The notes beneath the pieces were generated by a model that saw only the letters and a list, made by a program, of their open reading frames with translations, did no database searches and had not been told where the DNA came from. From the NCBI GenBank assembly GCA_963727545.1, contig CAVSGS010000013.1:248001-312000 (forward strand): DNA of 64,000 nt. Direction: 5' to 3'. This document shows positions 8,288-17,318 of this stretch, one piece after another; the stretch's first letter is position 1, and every line of letters starts with the position of its first letter. A program made the position numbers and the translations under genes. Source of the DNA: Flexifilum sp963727545 (GTDB taxonomy: Bacteria; Chloroflexota; Anaerolineae; Aggregatilineales; Phototrophicaceae).

Positions 8288-9850
8288 ATGCTTCCCCCTT
8301 ATCACAATGAAGCCTTGACGGATTTCACACAGGCAGCCAATCAAGCGGCGTTCTCTCGTGCGCTCGAACTCGTCAAGGCGGAGATCGGTAACGTTTATCC
8401 GCTCGTCATCGGCGGCGAGGCGATCAGCCCTACCGCGACTTTCCCCTCGATCAACCCGGCGCGTCCGGCGGAAGTGTTGGGTCGGTTTGCCGACGGCAGC
8501 GCCGACCACGCCGATCGAGCAGTCGCGGCGGCGACGACCGCCTTCGAGACGTGGAAGACGACTTCTGCCGAGGAGCGGGCGCGCTTTCTGCTGCGCGCTG
8601 CTGCCGAAATGCGGCGGCGCAAGCACGAATTCAGCGCGGTCATGGTGCTCGAAGCGGGCAAGAGTTGGGTCGAAGCCGACGCCGACACCGCCGAGGCGAT
8701 CGACTTTCTCGAATATTACGCCCGCCAAGCCGTGCGCCTCGCCGACAGCAGCGCGCAGCTTGGTTACTACGCGCCGGAGCAGTTAGGGCTGTACTATATT
8801 CCGCTCGGCGTCGGCGCGATCATCCCGCCGTGGAACTTTCCGCTGGCAATTGTCGCCGGCATGACCAGCGCGGCGCTGGTTACTGGCAACACGGTCGTGC
8901 TCAAGCCCGCCGAGCAGACGCCATGGGTCGCTTACAAGCTGTGTCAACTGTTCTGGGATCAAGCGCTGCCGCCCGGTGTGCTCAATTACGTCACTTGTGC
9001 GGATGGGGCGGTGGTCGGCGGGCGGCTGGTCGAGCATCCGCAGACGCGCTTCATCTCATTCACGGGATCGAAGGCGGTCGGCGTGCAGATTTACGAAACG
9101 GCAGCGAAAGTTCAGCCGGGGCAGAAGTGGCTCAAGCGAGCGATCCTCGAAATGGGCGGCAAGGATGCCGTCTTGGTCGATGAGACTGCTGACCTCGCCA
9201 GCGCTGCTGCCGGGATCGTCGCCAGCGCCTTCGGTTTTCAAGGGCAGAAGTGTTCGGCTGGATCGCGCGCGATCATCGTTGACGCGGTTTACGATCAAGT
9301 CGCGACGCAGGTGGTCGAATTGGCGCGGCAGCTGCGGATCGGCGCGACTGACGGGGATGCCTCGATCGACCTCGGTCCGGTGATCGACCCGGACGCGCTG
9401 CACAAGATCATCGATTACGTCGAGATCGGCACGCAGGAGGGCGAATTGCTGCTCGGCGGCAAGCCCATCGAGACAGCAGATGGTGGCTACTTCGTCCCGC
9501 CCACGATCTTCGGCAGCGTGCCGTCTGACGCGCGCATCGCCACCGAGGAGATTTTCGGACCGGTCTTGACGCTGATCCGCGCGCGCGATTATCAAGACGC
9601 GCTCGACATCGCCAACGCGACCGACTATGGCTTGACCGGCGCGGTCTACAGCCAAGACCGCGAGCGGCTGGAGCAGGCGCGGCGCGAATATCACGTCGGC
9701 AACCTGTATTTCAATCGCAAATGTACCGGTGCGCTGGTCGGCGTGCATCCGTTCGGCGGCTTCAACCTGAGCGGCACGGATAGCAAGGCGGGCGGTCCCG
9801 ATTATCTGCTGCTCTACACGCAGGCGAAATCAGTCGCCGAAAGGTTGTAA
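8288..9850 (+). CDS. pruA: L-glutamate gamma-semialdehyde (P5C) dehydrogenase
   Basis: This 520-residue aldehyde dehydrogenase oxidises glutamate semialdehyde, the open form of 1-pyrroline-5-carboxylate, to glutamate with NAD, the last step of proline and arginine breakdown. The start MLPPYHNEALTDF, the WNFPLAI cofactor region, catalytic Glu288 (EMGGKD) and nucleophile Cys322 (GQKCSAGSRA) and the HPFGGFNLSGTDSKAG end match the RocA/PutA-C type. It is a stand-alone enzyme without a proline dehydrogenase partner in the window. AGGAGTAGG lies before the ATG. Its product links to glutamate dehydrogenase at 44.7 kb. Confidence 0.93.
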   Translation: MLPPYHNEALTDFTQAANQAAFSRALELVKAEIGNVYPLVIGGEAISPTATFPSINPARPAEVLGRFADGSADHADRAVAAATTAFETWKTTSAEERARFLLRAAAEMRRRKHEFSAVMVLEAGKSWVEADADTAEAIDFLEYYARQAVRLADSSAQLGYYAPEQLGLYYIPLGVGAIIPPWNFPLAIVAGMTSAALVTGNTVVLKPAEQTPWVAYKLCQLFWDQALPPGVLNYVTCADGAVVGGRLVEHPQTRFISFTGSKAVGVQIYETAAKVQPGQKWLKRAILEMGGKDAVLVDETADLASAAAGIVASAFGFQGQKCSAGSRAIIVDAVYDQVATQVVELARQLRIGATDGDASIDLGPVIDPDALHKIIDYVEIGTQEGELLLGGKPIETADGGYFVPPTIFGSVPSDARIATEEIFGPVLTLIRARDYQDALDIANATDYGLTGAVYSQDRERLEQARREYHVGNLYFNRKCTGALVGVHPFGGFNLSGTDSKAGGPDYLLLYTQAKSVAERL

Positions 9851-9856
9851 TGCGAG

Positions 9857-9880
9857 CGGGGCGCAGCATGCTGCCCCTAC
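9857..9880. repeat. GGGGC-type palindromic repeat
   Basis: Palindrome centred on CAGCATGCTG with GGGGC/GCCCC arms, ending CCCCTAC, just after the pruA stop. One of about 13 related copies in the window. Confidence 0.6.
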
Positions 9881-9925
9881 CCAAATAGGCGCATAAATCC
9901 CCGCCTTCTCGCGAGAGAATCGTCG

Positions 9926-9953
9926 GTAAGGGCACGGCGCGCCGTGCCCTTAC
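9926..9953. repeat. Perfect 28-bp palindrome
   Basis: Arms GTAAGGGCACGGCG and its exact complement; related to the GTAGGGGC family but with a different stem. It lies between pruA and the phosphoribosyltransferase gene. Confidence 0.6.
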
Positions 9954-10015
9954 GCATCCTCGACGTTCACCACGCCGCGCAAACTCGATCTGCGAGAATT
10001 GAAGGCGGATTGTGT

Positions 10016-10021
10016 TATAAT
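10016..10021 (+). promoter_or_regulatory. -10 box of the phosphoribosyltransferase gene
   Basis: A perfect TATAAT lies 36 bases before the ATG. No good -35 hexamer sits at the right distance, so an activator or extended contact may be needed. Confidence 0.5.
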
Positions 10022-10056
10022 AGTAACATTTCCTACACCCGTTAAAGGTATCATTT

Positions 10057-10584
10057 ATGGAACGACCCGATAAACAGCGGCATGAAGTGCTCACGTGGGA
10101 TGACGTCGACGAGTTGATTGACGTTTTGCTGCCGCAAATTCGCAGCATCGGCACGATCACCAGCATGGTCATGATCACGCGCGGTGGTGTCATTCCCGGT
10201 GGGCTGCTTGCCGAAGCACTCGATATTCAGCACGTCTTGACGGCGGCGGTCGATTTTCCGGCGAAACTGGAAGGTCCTGCTGGGCTGATGGTGCTGCCGA
10301 AATTTCTGCAGTTTCCCGAACCGTCGCTGGTGGTGAACCGGCGCACCCTGATCGTGGATGACGTTTGGGGCAGCGGGCGGACGAGTATCGCCGTTCGTCA
10401 GCGCGTGCTCTCCGCCGGAGGCACGGCGTTCAACTGCGTCATGCACTACAATCCTTATCGGTCGTTGTTCACCAACGAAAAGCCCGATTTCTATGGCGCC
10501 GTGACGGATGCTTACGTCGTCTATCCATGGGAAGTTGACCGGGGAACGCACGGATTAGAAAATCAAGTGCCGGGTATGAATTAG
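10057..10584 (+). CDS. Purine phosphoribosyltransferase-type protein
   Basis: The 175-residue protein has the type I PRTase fold signature: the PRPP-binding motif LIVDDVWGSGRTS (two acidic residues followed by the Gly-Ser-Gly loop) near residue 98-110 and an N-terminal MITRGGVIPGG substrate-side loop. Xanthine or hypoxanthine salvage (Gpt-like) is the likeliest role since length and layout match, but the base specificity is not readable. AAAGG precedes the ATG. It is monocistronic between pruA and the S1 gene. Confidence 0.8.
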   Translation: MERPDKQRHEVLTWDDVDELIDVLLPQIRSIGTITSMVMITRGGVIPGGLLAEALDIQHVLTAAVDFPAKLEGPAGLMVLPKFLQFPEPSLVVNRRTLIVDDVWGSGRTSIAVRQRVLSAGGTAFNCVMHYNPYRSLFTNEKPDFYGAVTDAYVVYPWEVDRGTHGLENQVPGMN

Positions 10585-10623
10585 AATCTGCACAATATTT
10601 ATACAGTTCCAACGGTTCCCTGC

Positions 10624-10629
10624 TATAAT
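10624..10629 (+). promoter_or_regulatory. -10 box of the S1 gene
   Basis: TATAAT at 10624-10629 lies 118 bases before the S1 start, leaving an untranslated leader of roughly 110 bases that could carry S1 autoregulation. The -35 region is weak. Confidence 0.5.
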
Positions 10630-10747
10630 GACTCTAACAAATTCGTGGTTCATAATGTAGCATCTGGACGAACTTGTAGGGCGATGATGTTTTCGCGTCG
10701 ATTTGCGTCGTGTCGATGTTACCAACTCTCGTAAGGTGTGTGTTTAG

Positions 10748-12082
10748 ATGGATAAGACTGGAGTTAACAAGGATAGCCAAGCGTATGGGGATGAATTTCG
10801 AGAACTACTAAACTCCTCCTTCGCGTATCAGCCCCCGCAGCGTGGCGAGATTCGCAACGCCATCATCCTGCAAATTGACAACCGAGAAATCATTGTCGAT
10901 ATGGGCGCAAAACGCGATGGTATTGTCCCCGTTCAAGACTTGGAACGCCTTGATCCTAAAGTCCGTAACGGCTTAGAAGTCGGTGCGGAAGTGCCTGTTT
11001 ACGTGATCAACCCGCGTGATCAGGACGACAATTTGATCGTTTCGATCAATATGGGCTTGCAGCAGTACGACTGGGAGAAAGCCCGGAAGCTGCTGGAGAC
11101 CGAAGATGTGGTTGAAGTGACGGTGAAGGGGCATAACCGGGGCGGTATCCTCGTCAACTGGAACCGGCTCGAAGGCTTCATCCCCAGTTCGCACCTCGTC
11201 TCGATGGGTTCGTCGGGCGGGCGCGAGTCGTGGGACGATTTGATCGGCAGCGAACTCGCCGTCAAGGTGATCGAAGTCGATCAAGCGCGTCGCCGTTTGA
11301 TCTTCAGCGAACGCGAAGCGCAGCGCGAATGGCGGGCGCAGCAAAAAGCGCGGCTGCTGGCAGAACTCAAGGAAGGCGACGTCGTACGCGGTACGGTGAC
11401 GGGCTTGCGCGATTTCGGCGCGTTCGTCAACCTCGGCGGGGCGGACGGCTTGATCCACGTCAGTGAGCTGGCATGGCATCGCGTCGATCACCCGCGTGAC
11501 GTGCTGCGCGTTGGTCAAGAGATCGACGTTTACGTCCTCAGCCTCGACCGCGAGGCGAACCGGATCGCCTTGAGCCGCAAGCGCTTGCTCGAAGACCCGT
11601 GGGAAGTTGCCCACGACCGCTATCACGAAGGACAGTTGGTCGAGGGTACGGTCACCAACGTGGTCGATTTCGGCGCGTTCGTGGCGCTCGACGATGGGCT
11701 GGAAGGTCTGCTGCACCTGAGCGAAATGGGCGATGGTTCGCTTAAGGAACCCTATTCCTACGTCAAGAAGGGCGACCGCCTCAGCTTGCGCATCAGCCAC
11801 CTTGAGCCGGAAAAACGGCGCGTCGGCTTCACGCAGCGTTGGGGCACCGATGCCGCTGCTGCTGAGATGGCTCCCGAAGCCGGGACGCCGCTCGAATCTG
11901 TCGAGGAAGCGGAAGCGGTGGGCGATCTCGCTAACGCCGAGGAGACTGCCGCCGACGTGCCGGAAATCGTCTCGGCAGACAATTCCGCGCCGGTCGATGA
12001 GACACAGTCGGCGGAACCCGAAGCTGCTGCATCCGAGGCAGCTGAGGCATCCGAACCGGCTGCTGAAGAAGAAAGCAAATAA
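10748..12082 (+). CDS. rpsA: 30S ribosomal protein S1 homologue
   Basis: The 444-residue protein holds four S1 RNA-binding repeats (about residues 32-100, 115-185, 205-275 and 290-360; each with a GxVxxxxxFGAFV or GIVPVQ-type core), then an alanine/glutamate-rich acidic tail of about 75 residues. S1 helps the small subunit bind structured or weak-SD mRNAs. Four repeats is the shorter form found outside Proteobacteria. The ATG follows AAGGTG. A strong terminator is present at 12118-12155, inside the next gene. Confidence 0.92.
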   Translation: MDKTGVNKDSQAYGDEFRELLNSSFAYQPPQRGEIRNAIILQIDNREIIVDMGAKRDGIVPVQDLERLDPKVRNGLEVGAEVPVYVINPRDQDDNLIVSINMGLQQYDWEKARKLLETEDVVEVTVKGHNRGGILVNWNRLEGFIPSSHLVSMGSSGGRESWDDLIGSELAVKVIEVDQARRRLIFSEREAQREWRAQQKARLLAELKEGDVVRGTVTGLRDFGAFVNLGGADGLIHVSELAWHRVDHPRDVLRVGQEIDVYVLSLDREANRIALSRKRLLEDPWEVAHDRYHEGQLVEGTVTNVVDFGAFVALDDGLEGLLHLSEMGDGSLKEPYSYVKKGDRLSLRISHLEPEKRRVGFTQRWGTDAAAAEMAPEAGTPLESVEEAEAVGDLANAEETAADVPEIVSADNSAPVDETQSAEPEAAASEAAEASEPAAEEESK

Positions 12083-12090
12083 GCGCAGCT

Positions 12091-12519
12091 ATGCGCCGAC
12101 TAGAACCAAAACAACTGACCCAAAAGCGGCTGATCCGGTCGCTTTTGGGTTTTTTGATCCTCGCGCTCGTGCTGGCGGCGTGTTCTTCGACTGCCACCGA
12201 GAGCGACCCGGCACCGGCGGTCGAGGCTTATCTCACGGCGATGGTCGCCAATGACACCGCCAAGCTGCCGCAGCTGGTCTGCCCGGCATTCGAGGCGGAC
12301 GCCCGCATCGACTTCGACTCCTTCGGCGCGATCAGCGATGCCACCCTCGACGGGATGGACTGCTCGACCAAGAGCACCGACGGCAACTCGGCGGTCGTGA
12401 CCTGCAAGGGGCAGATCACCTACGTCTACAACGGCGAGAACGACGCCCAGAACCTCGCCGACGACAACTACACCGTCCAGAAAGTTGATGGCGTCTGGAC
12501 GATGTGCGGGTATCAGTAA
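12091..12519 (+). CDS. Lipoprotein of unknown function
   Basis: The 142-residue product starts with a basic segment, a hydrophobic core and the lipobox LVLAACSS, so it should be a lipid-anchored exported protein. The mature part (about 110 residues) contains SDPAPAVEAYLTAMVANDTAKL and three further cysteines, a layout like NTF2-like or DUF4878-type small lipoproteins, but no family is certain. Its codons 10-22 are encoded by the S1 terminator hairpin, so its expression may depend on read-through. Confidence 0.7.
   Translation: MRRLEPKQLTQKRLIRSLLGFLILALVLAACSSTATESDPAPAVEAYLTAMVANDTAKLPQLVCPAFEADARIDFDSFGAISDATLDGMDCSTKSTDGNSAVVTCKGQITYVYNGENDAQNLADDNYTVQKVDGVWTMCGYQ
12118..12155 (+). terminator. 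Terminator of the S1 gene embedded in the lipoprotein CDS
   Basis: ACCCAAAAGCG (12118-12128) pairs perfectly with CGCTTTTGGGT (12140-12150), followed by TTTTT. It starts 36 bases after the S1 stop but lies within the first 22 codons of the next gene, encoding part of its signal peptide. Confidence 0.85.
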
Positions 12520-12520
12520 C

Positions 12521-12582
12521 TCCCTCACCCTGCGTTCCAACCCTCTCCGCCGCTTCGCTTACTCACAAGGCGGGGAGAGGCG
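12521..12582. repeat. CCTCACCC/CTCTCC-type repeat
   Basis: CCCTCACCCTG...CCCTCTCCGC...GCGGGGAGAGG, one of about ten related copies in the window, just after the lipoprotein stop. Confidence 0.6.
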
Positions 12583-12584
12583 TT

Positions 12585-12609
12585 GTAGGGGCGTTATATA
12601 TAACGCCCC
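12585..12609. repeat. GTAGGGGC-type palindromic repeat, TATATA core
   Basis: GTAGGGGCGTTATA followed by its complement; nearly the same sequence as the perfect copy at 48351-48378. Confidence 0.65.
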
Positions 12610-12664
12610 ATGTGCACCGACTTAAGAAAAACTCTGCTTCTTGAGCGAGCGTTTGCCGGACACC

Positions 12665-12790
12665 GCCAGAGGCTCGAAGCCTCTGGCTAAGCATTCAAGC
12701 CGTCTGAAGACGGCTAAAAACCATTTCAGCTTGTCTTTTAGCCCGTTTCAACGGGCTTGAGTTGGTAGCCGGGGGATTTGATCCCCCGGC
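12665..12790. repeat. Run of four GC hairpins
   Basis: Four perfect or near-perfect palindromes follow each other: 12665-12687 (CCAGAGGCT/AGCCTCTGG), 12698-12715 (AGCCGTCTGAAGACGGCT), 12740-12757 (AGCCCGTTTCAACGGGCT) and 12768-12790 (GCCGGGGGAT/ATCCCCCGGC). Together with the two repeats before it this fills the whole 360-base gap 12520-12878; no gene is seen there. Confidence 0.65.
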
Positions 12791-12878
12791 GGCGCAAGCA
12801 AAAATGTCGGTCAAATCGCTAAAGTTGGTACGTAACTCCGCGTTCTATTTTCAAGCTGCATGAACCGCCTGCGATACG

Positions 12879-13930
12879 TTAGCTTGCATTCAGTTCCCGA
12901 TACACCGCGTCGATGGCTTCGAGCGCGCTCAAGTTCCGCAGCGCCCAGCCCGAATCCAGCCGCGCGGGATCGTCATAAAAGTCCCGCGCGAAAGTCAGGT
13001 GAAAGCCGTCTTCGCTGACGCCGCCGTCGGTCGCCTGCTGCGCCGCTAACCAGAAATTCCACAGCGGGATCTCGATACTTATCCGCGACGCGGACAATCG
13101 CCTGATTGATGCCGTTGTCGCCTTCGAGATCGTCCGCCTTCGTCCCCACAATCGGCACGACGCCTTGTTCCAACTCGAACTCAACGATCTGGCTGAGATA
13201 GCCTTCGTATTCGCTGGCGGGGCGCTCCTGCCACCACGTCTCCATGTTGATGATGGCGATGCTCGGATTATTCAGCCGCTCCTCGCATTCGAGCGGGGTT
13301 TCACCCGCTTCGCAGAGCTGTTTGTTACGCCAGCGCGAGGACAGCACCGAGGCGACGTTGTAGCCGTTATCGACCGCCGCGCTCACCCGGTCGAACGACC
13401 CCGCGAAGTGATCAATTGTGCTTTGCAGCGGACTCCACACGCCGAGGCTGTAATTGCTGGCGTCGGCGAACGGCGCGAGGAAGTAGGGGGTCACGTTCTG
13501 GCAGTCGCCGACCTTCGAGAAGGCGTCGGGGTTGTTGCCGGATGCCAGTCCGCGCTGATAGACCGCTTTCATCGCGTCGCTGACCGCCAGCGGATAGACC
13601 GGGCGCAGCTGCCAATCGTCGAAGGCGTGGACGGCGGTCAGCGCGCCGCTGATGTAGACCTCGTCGCCGGTCAGGCTGTCGCGCAGGCGATACCACGTCG
13701 AATTGTCGCGGACGGCGTCGCCATCCTCGCTGCCGAGCACGAACAGCGGCGTCCCGGCGGCATAGCTGGCGACCACCTCGCAGTCGAGCTCGCGCGCAGG
13801 TGTGGACGTTGGCGCGGACGGTCGTGATCCGCATCTCCTGCACGCCGTCGGGTAAATTGGTCTGGGCATGAGTGAAGCTAGTCGTTGCAAAGGCAAGCAA
13901 TAAGAGCGGGAGTAGGATCAATCGTCGCAT
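12879..13930 (-). CDS. Exported SGNH/GDSL-type hydrolase with SH3-like N terminus, two frame breaks
   Basis: Three adjacent frames make one protein. The ATG at 13930 begins a signal peptide (MRRLILLPLLLLAFATT, cut after THAQ). An SH3b-like segment follows (RANVHT, then TWYRLRDSLTGDEVYISG), then an esterase-like domain with NMETWWQERPASEY and the late motif VSEDGFHLT, which carries the Asp-x-x-His of SGNH hydrolases. Removing one base near 13798 and one near 13074 gives about 349 residues. The nucleophile serine block is not certain. Substrate unknown; it should act outside the cell. Confidence 0.65.
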
Positions 13931-13968
13931 GGTTCTTCCATTTGAATACTTCAATTTATCACGCTTCT

Positions 13969-14015
13969 GCTCCCCTCGCCCCGCCTGCGTGGGAGAGGGG
14001 CAGGGGGAGAGGGGC
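13969..14015. repeat. CTCTCC-type repeat
   Basis: CTCCCCTCGCCCCGCCTGCG then GGGAGAGGGGCAGGGGG, a copy of the CCTCACCC/CTCTCC family, between divergent genes. Confidence 0.55.
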
Positions 14016-14101
14016 AAATCATTATACCGCCTCTCGCAGCCGGGGGGCGGATCGGTTAAAATCGTGGGCATTCCGCAGCCCAAGCAGAGGATGGAATACC
14101 T

Positions 14102-17100
14102 ATGCCGACTCACGATGATTACCTGTTTCGGGGCGACCTTGCCGAGCTAGACCCGGACGTCGCCGAACTGATCCGTCACGAGACCGCGCGTCAGGAACGC
14201 ACCTTGATCCTGATCCCGTCGGAGAGCACCGTCCCAAACGCCGTCCGCGAGGCGCTCTCGTCGGCGTTCCACAACATCTACGCGGAGGGCTATCCGCTCG
14301 ACGAGACGCGGACCATGACCCAAGCGGAAATCCTCGACTATAACGCGCGCCTGCCGGAGTATCGCCGTTACGCCGACAAGCGTTACTACAAGGGCACCGA
14401 ATACGCCGACGTGATCGAGGCGCTGGCACGCCGCCGCGCCGCCGAGTTGTTCGCTACGCCGGAATATCCCGCCGAGAAGCTGTTCGTCAACGTGCAGCCG
14501 CTCTCCGGCGCGCCCGCTAACAGCGCCATCTTTAGCGGCTTGATCAACGTCGGCGACACGATCATGGGGCTGGATTTGCTGCAAGGCGGTCACCTGACGC
14601 ACGGCAGCCCGGTCGCGCGCAGCGGCAAGCAGTACAACGCCGTCAGCTACAGCGTCGATCCCGAAACCGAACTGCTCGACTACGACGCGATCCGCGCTTT
14701 AGCGCTCGAACACAAACCCAAGATCATCATCGCCGGGTACACCAGCTATCCCTACGCGCCCGATTGGGAGCAGTTCCGCGACATCGCCCACGAGGTCGGC
14801 GCCTACCTGATGGCGGACATCGCCCACGTCGCCGGGTTGGTGATCGCCGGGGTCTACCCGTCGCCGGTCGGCATCGCCGATGTGGTCAGCTTTACGACTC
14901 ACAAAACGCTGGCAGGTCCGCGCGGCGCGGTGATCATCACCCATCGCAGCGATGTCGCCACCAAGGTCGATCGCGGCGTCTTCCCCGGCGAGCAGGGCGG
15001 TCCCCACGTCCACGCGATCGCGGCGCTGGCGGTCTCGCTGCGCCTCGCCTTCACGGAGCAGTTCAAAGAACTACAGCAGCAAACCGTGCTCAACGCGACC
15101 CGTTTGGCGCAGCGGCTCGAAGCGCGCGGGATTCGCATCCCTTACGGCGGCACCGGCTCGCACCTGCTGCTGATCGACTGCAAGAGCATTGTCGGCGCGG
15201 ACGGCACGCCGCTCAGCGGCGATCAAGCGGCGCGGATTCTTGACCTTGCCGGGATCGTCGCCAACCGTAACACCATCCCCGGCGACCCATCGGCGCTGCG
15301 GGCGTCGGGCGTGCGCATGGGTACGCCGTGGATCACGCAGCGCGGCTTCAAGGAAGCCGAGATCGACCGCTTGGGCGACTTGATCGCCGACTTGCTGCTG
15401 GCGTGCGTACCGTTCAGCTACATGGGCAAGAGACGCGCCGAACCGCGCGCCAAAGTCGATTTCGAGACGCTGATGAGCGTCAAGCAGGGCGTGCGCGATC
15501 TCGCTGCCAGCGTCGGCATCGACACGGACAGCGGTGGTGATGACTATCCCCATACCTACTATGCTGATGCCGAGGCGGGCGAAGGCGCTTACGCGCTGGC
15601 GGTGCGCTCGATCCCCGGCTATCCCGGCGCGGCAGCTTTCCTCAACGTCGCCTTGACCAGTGATGTGCCCGCGCTCGGCGAGGGCGAACAGCAGCCCGCG
15701 CTGGTGCTCGACGTCGATGGCAAGATCCTCTCGCGGGCGGTGGTCGAGCGGCAGGGCGCGGATTACCTGCTGCACGTCGAGAAGAATGCCGGGAAGATCA
15801 CCGCGTGGCTGCGGGCGCTCTCGGACGGCTTCGCGCTGAGCGACCGCACCGATCCCTATGGCAAAGTGCCCGGTCCGGTCGATGTGGTGGTGCTCGGCAA
15901 ATCGAACGCCAACTTCACCGGCATCGACGCCATCGCCAATAAAGCCTATTTCGTCGGCGCCAACGGCGATCAGTTCGCCGCCGTCTATGGCGATCCGCTG
16001 CCGGAATTCCAGTGGAGCGATCCGGTCAGCGACACGCTCAAGACGACGCCGCTGCACGATCTGCACGTTCAGCTCGGTGCGAAAATGGCAGAATTCGCCG
16101 GTTACGAGATGCCGCTCTGGTACTCGTCGGTCACTGACGAGCATCTGGCGGTACGGCAGCGCGCGGGCGTGTTCGACGTCACCCACATGGGCGTGTTCGA
16201 TGCGCAGGGCGCGGGGGCAGCCGCTTTCCTCGATACCTTGACGACCAACGAAGTCTCGGCGCTGGCGGTCGGCGAGTCGCATTACACCTACCTGCTCGAC
16301 GTGCACGGCATCCCGCTCGACGACCTGATGATCTATCGCTTGAGCGACGATCACTACCTGATCGTCGTCAACGCTTCCAACAATGATAAGAATTGGGCGT
16401 GGCTCAACGCGGTCAAGCATGGCGAGGTGATGGTCGATCCGGCGTACCCGGCGCGCAAGTTTGCCGGGGCGGATCGCTTCACGCTGCGCGACCTGCGCGC
16501 CGAGTCGTCGGGCGCGGATCGGCGGGTAGACGTGGCGCTGCAAGGTCCCGACAGCAAGCGGATTCTGCTGTCGCTCGGTGGCAGCGACGCGGATAAGGCG
16601 AAGGTTGAAGCGCTGGCGTGGGCGGGGATCACTCGTGTGACGCTGGGCGGCTTCGACTTGATCGTCTCGCGGACGGGCTACACCGGCGAGCGGATCGCCT
16701 ACGAGTTGTTCGTCCATCCCGACAAGGCTGAGGCAATGGTCAAGGCGCTGATCGAGCACGGCACGACGCCCACCGGACTCGCCGCGCGCGACAGCTTGCG
16801 GACGGAGGCGGGTTTGCCGCTCTACGGGCACGAACTGGCAGGCGAACTTGATCTCAATCCGGCGGACGCAGGTTTCGGTAATTACGTCAAGTTGTGGAAG
16901 CCGTTCTTCGTCGGCAAGGCGGCGTTTATCGCCCACGAGATCGAGCGCGACGCGATGGTTACGCGCTTCCGGCTAGAGGCGAAAGGCGCGCGTCCGCCCC
17001 ACTCCGGCGATACGCTGGTCGATGCCGAGGGGCACGAAGTCGGCATCGTGACCTCGTGCAGCATCGACAGCGAAGGCTACATGCTCGGTCAAGCCTACAT

Positions 17101-17218
17101 CAGCAATCGCATCAATAAGCCGGGCAACGCGATCGGCGTGCGTTCAGCGCGGGCACGCTCGGATGCCCCGCCGACTCCCGCTGTGATTTTGAGCCGGTTC
17201 CCCAGCAAAAAGAAGTAG
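14102..17218 (+). CDS. Serine hydroxymethyltransferase-aminomethyltransferase (GlyA-GcvT) fusion
   Basis: One uninterrupted 1038-residue frame joins two one-carbon enzymes. Residues 1 to about 450 are a PLP-dependent SHMT (IPSESTVPNAV, NIYAEGYP, and TTHKTLAGPRGA with PLP-lysine K268). Residues about 450-645 form a linker domain of unclear origin. From about 647 to the end is GcvT (AEFAGYEMPLWYSS, GVFDVTHMG, SRTGYTGERIAYELF), the T protein of the glycine cleavage system. The fused enzyme could pass methylene-tetrahydrofolate from glycine cleavage to serine formation. No glycine riboswitch was seen upstream, unlike the gcv operon at 21-24.7 kb. Confidence 0.92.
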   Translation: MPTHDDYLFRGDLAELDPDVAELIRHETARQERTLILIPSESTVPNAVREALSSAFHNIYAEGYPLDETRTMTQAEILDYNARLPEYRRYADKRYYKGTEYADVIEALARRRAAELFATPEYPAEKLFVNVQPLSGAPANSAIFSGLINVGDTIMGLDLLQGGHLTHGSPVARSGKQYNAVSYSVDPETELLDYDAIRALALEHKPKIIIAGYTSYPYAPDWEQFRDIAHEVGAYLMADIAHVAGLVIAGVYPSPVGIADVVSFTTHKTLAGPRGAVIITHRSDVATKVDRGVFPGEQGGPHVHAIAALAVSLRLAFTEQFKELQQQTVLNATRLAQRLEARGIRIPYGGTGSHLLLIDCKSIVGADGTPLSGDQAARILDLAGIVANRNTIPGDPSALRASGVRMGTPWITQRGFKEAEIDRLGDLIADLLLACVPFSYMGKRRAEPRAKVDFETLMSVKQGVRDLAASVGIDTDSGGDDYPHTYYADAEAGEGAYALAVRSIPGYPGAAAFLNVALTSDVPALGEGEQQPALVLDVDGKILSRAVVERQGADYLLHVEKNAGKITAWLRALSDGFALSDRTDPYGKVPGPVDVVVLGKSNANFTGIDAIANKAYFVGANGDQFAAVYGDPLPEFQWSDPVSDTLKTTPLHDLHVQLGAKMAEFAGYEMPLWYSSVTDEHLAVRQRAGVFDVTHMGVFDAQGAGAAAFLDTLTTNEVSALAVGESHYTYLLDVHGIPLDDLMIYRLSDDHYLIVVNASNNDKNWAWLNAVKHGEVMVDPAYPARKFAGADRFTLRDLRAESSGADRRVDVALQGPDSKRILLSLGGSDADKAKVEALAWAGITRVTLGGFDLIVSRTGYTGERIAYELFVHPDKAEAMVKALIEHGTTPTGLAARDSLRTEAGLPLYGHELAGELDLNPADAGFGNYVKLWKPFFVGKAAFIAHEIERDAMVTRFRLEAKGARPPHSGDTLVDAEGHEVGIVTSCSIDSEGYMLGQAYISNRINKPGNAIGVRSARARSDAPPTPAVILSRFPSKKK

Positions 17219-17222
17219 AAAA

Positions 17223-17254
17223 ACAAGTACTGAGTACCGAGTACTGAGTAAAAG
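17223..17254. repeat. Heptanucleotide array GTACTGA/GTACCGA
   Basis: Four units in a row (GTACTGA, GTACCGA, GTACTGA, GTAAAAG) directly after the GlyA-GcvT stop; related in design to the arrays at 1671, 4083 and 24015. Confidence 0.6.
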
Positions 17255-17263
17255 ACAAGGACG

Positions 17264-17294
17264 AAGGGCATAGAGGATTGTTCTCTGTGCCCTT
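17264..17294. terminator. Bidirectional hairpin between convergent genes
   Basis: AAGGGCATAGAG (17264-17275) pairs with CTCTGTGCCCTT (17283-17294). It lies between the ends of the GlyA-GcvT gene and the TrkA-type gene and could stop both transcripts. Confidence 0.6.
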
Positions 17295-17318
17295 TGTGGT
17301 CTTAGTGGTTCGAATCGT

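Noticed and set aside
15071..16936. Long antisense frame over the GlyA-GcvT gene
   Set aside because: Same GC-bias shadow; no start signal and no family resemblance.
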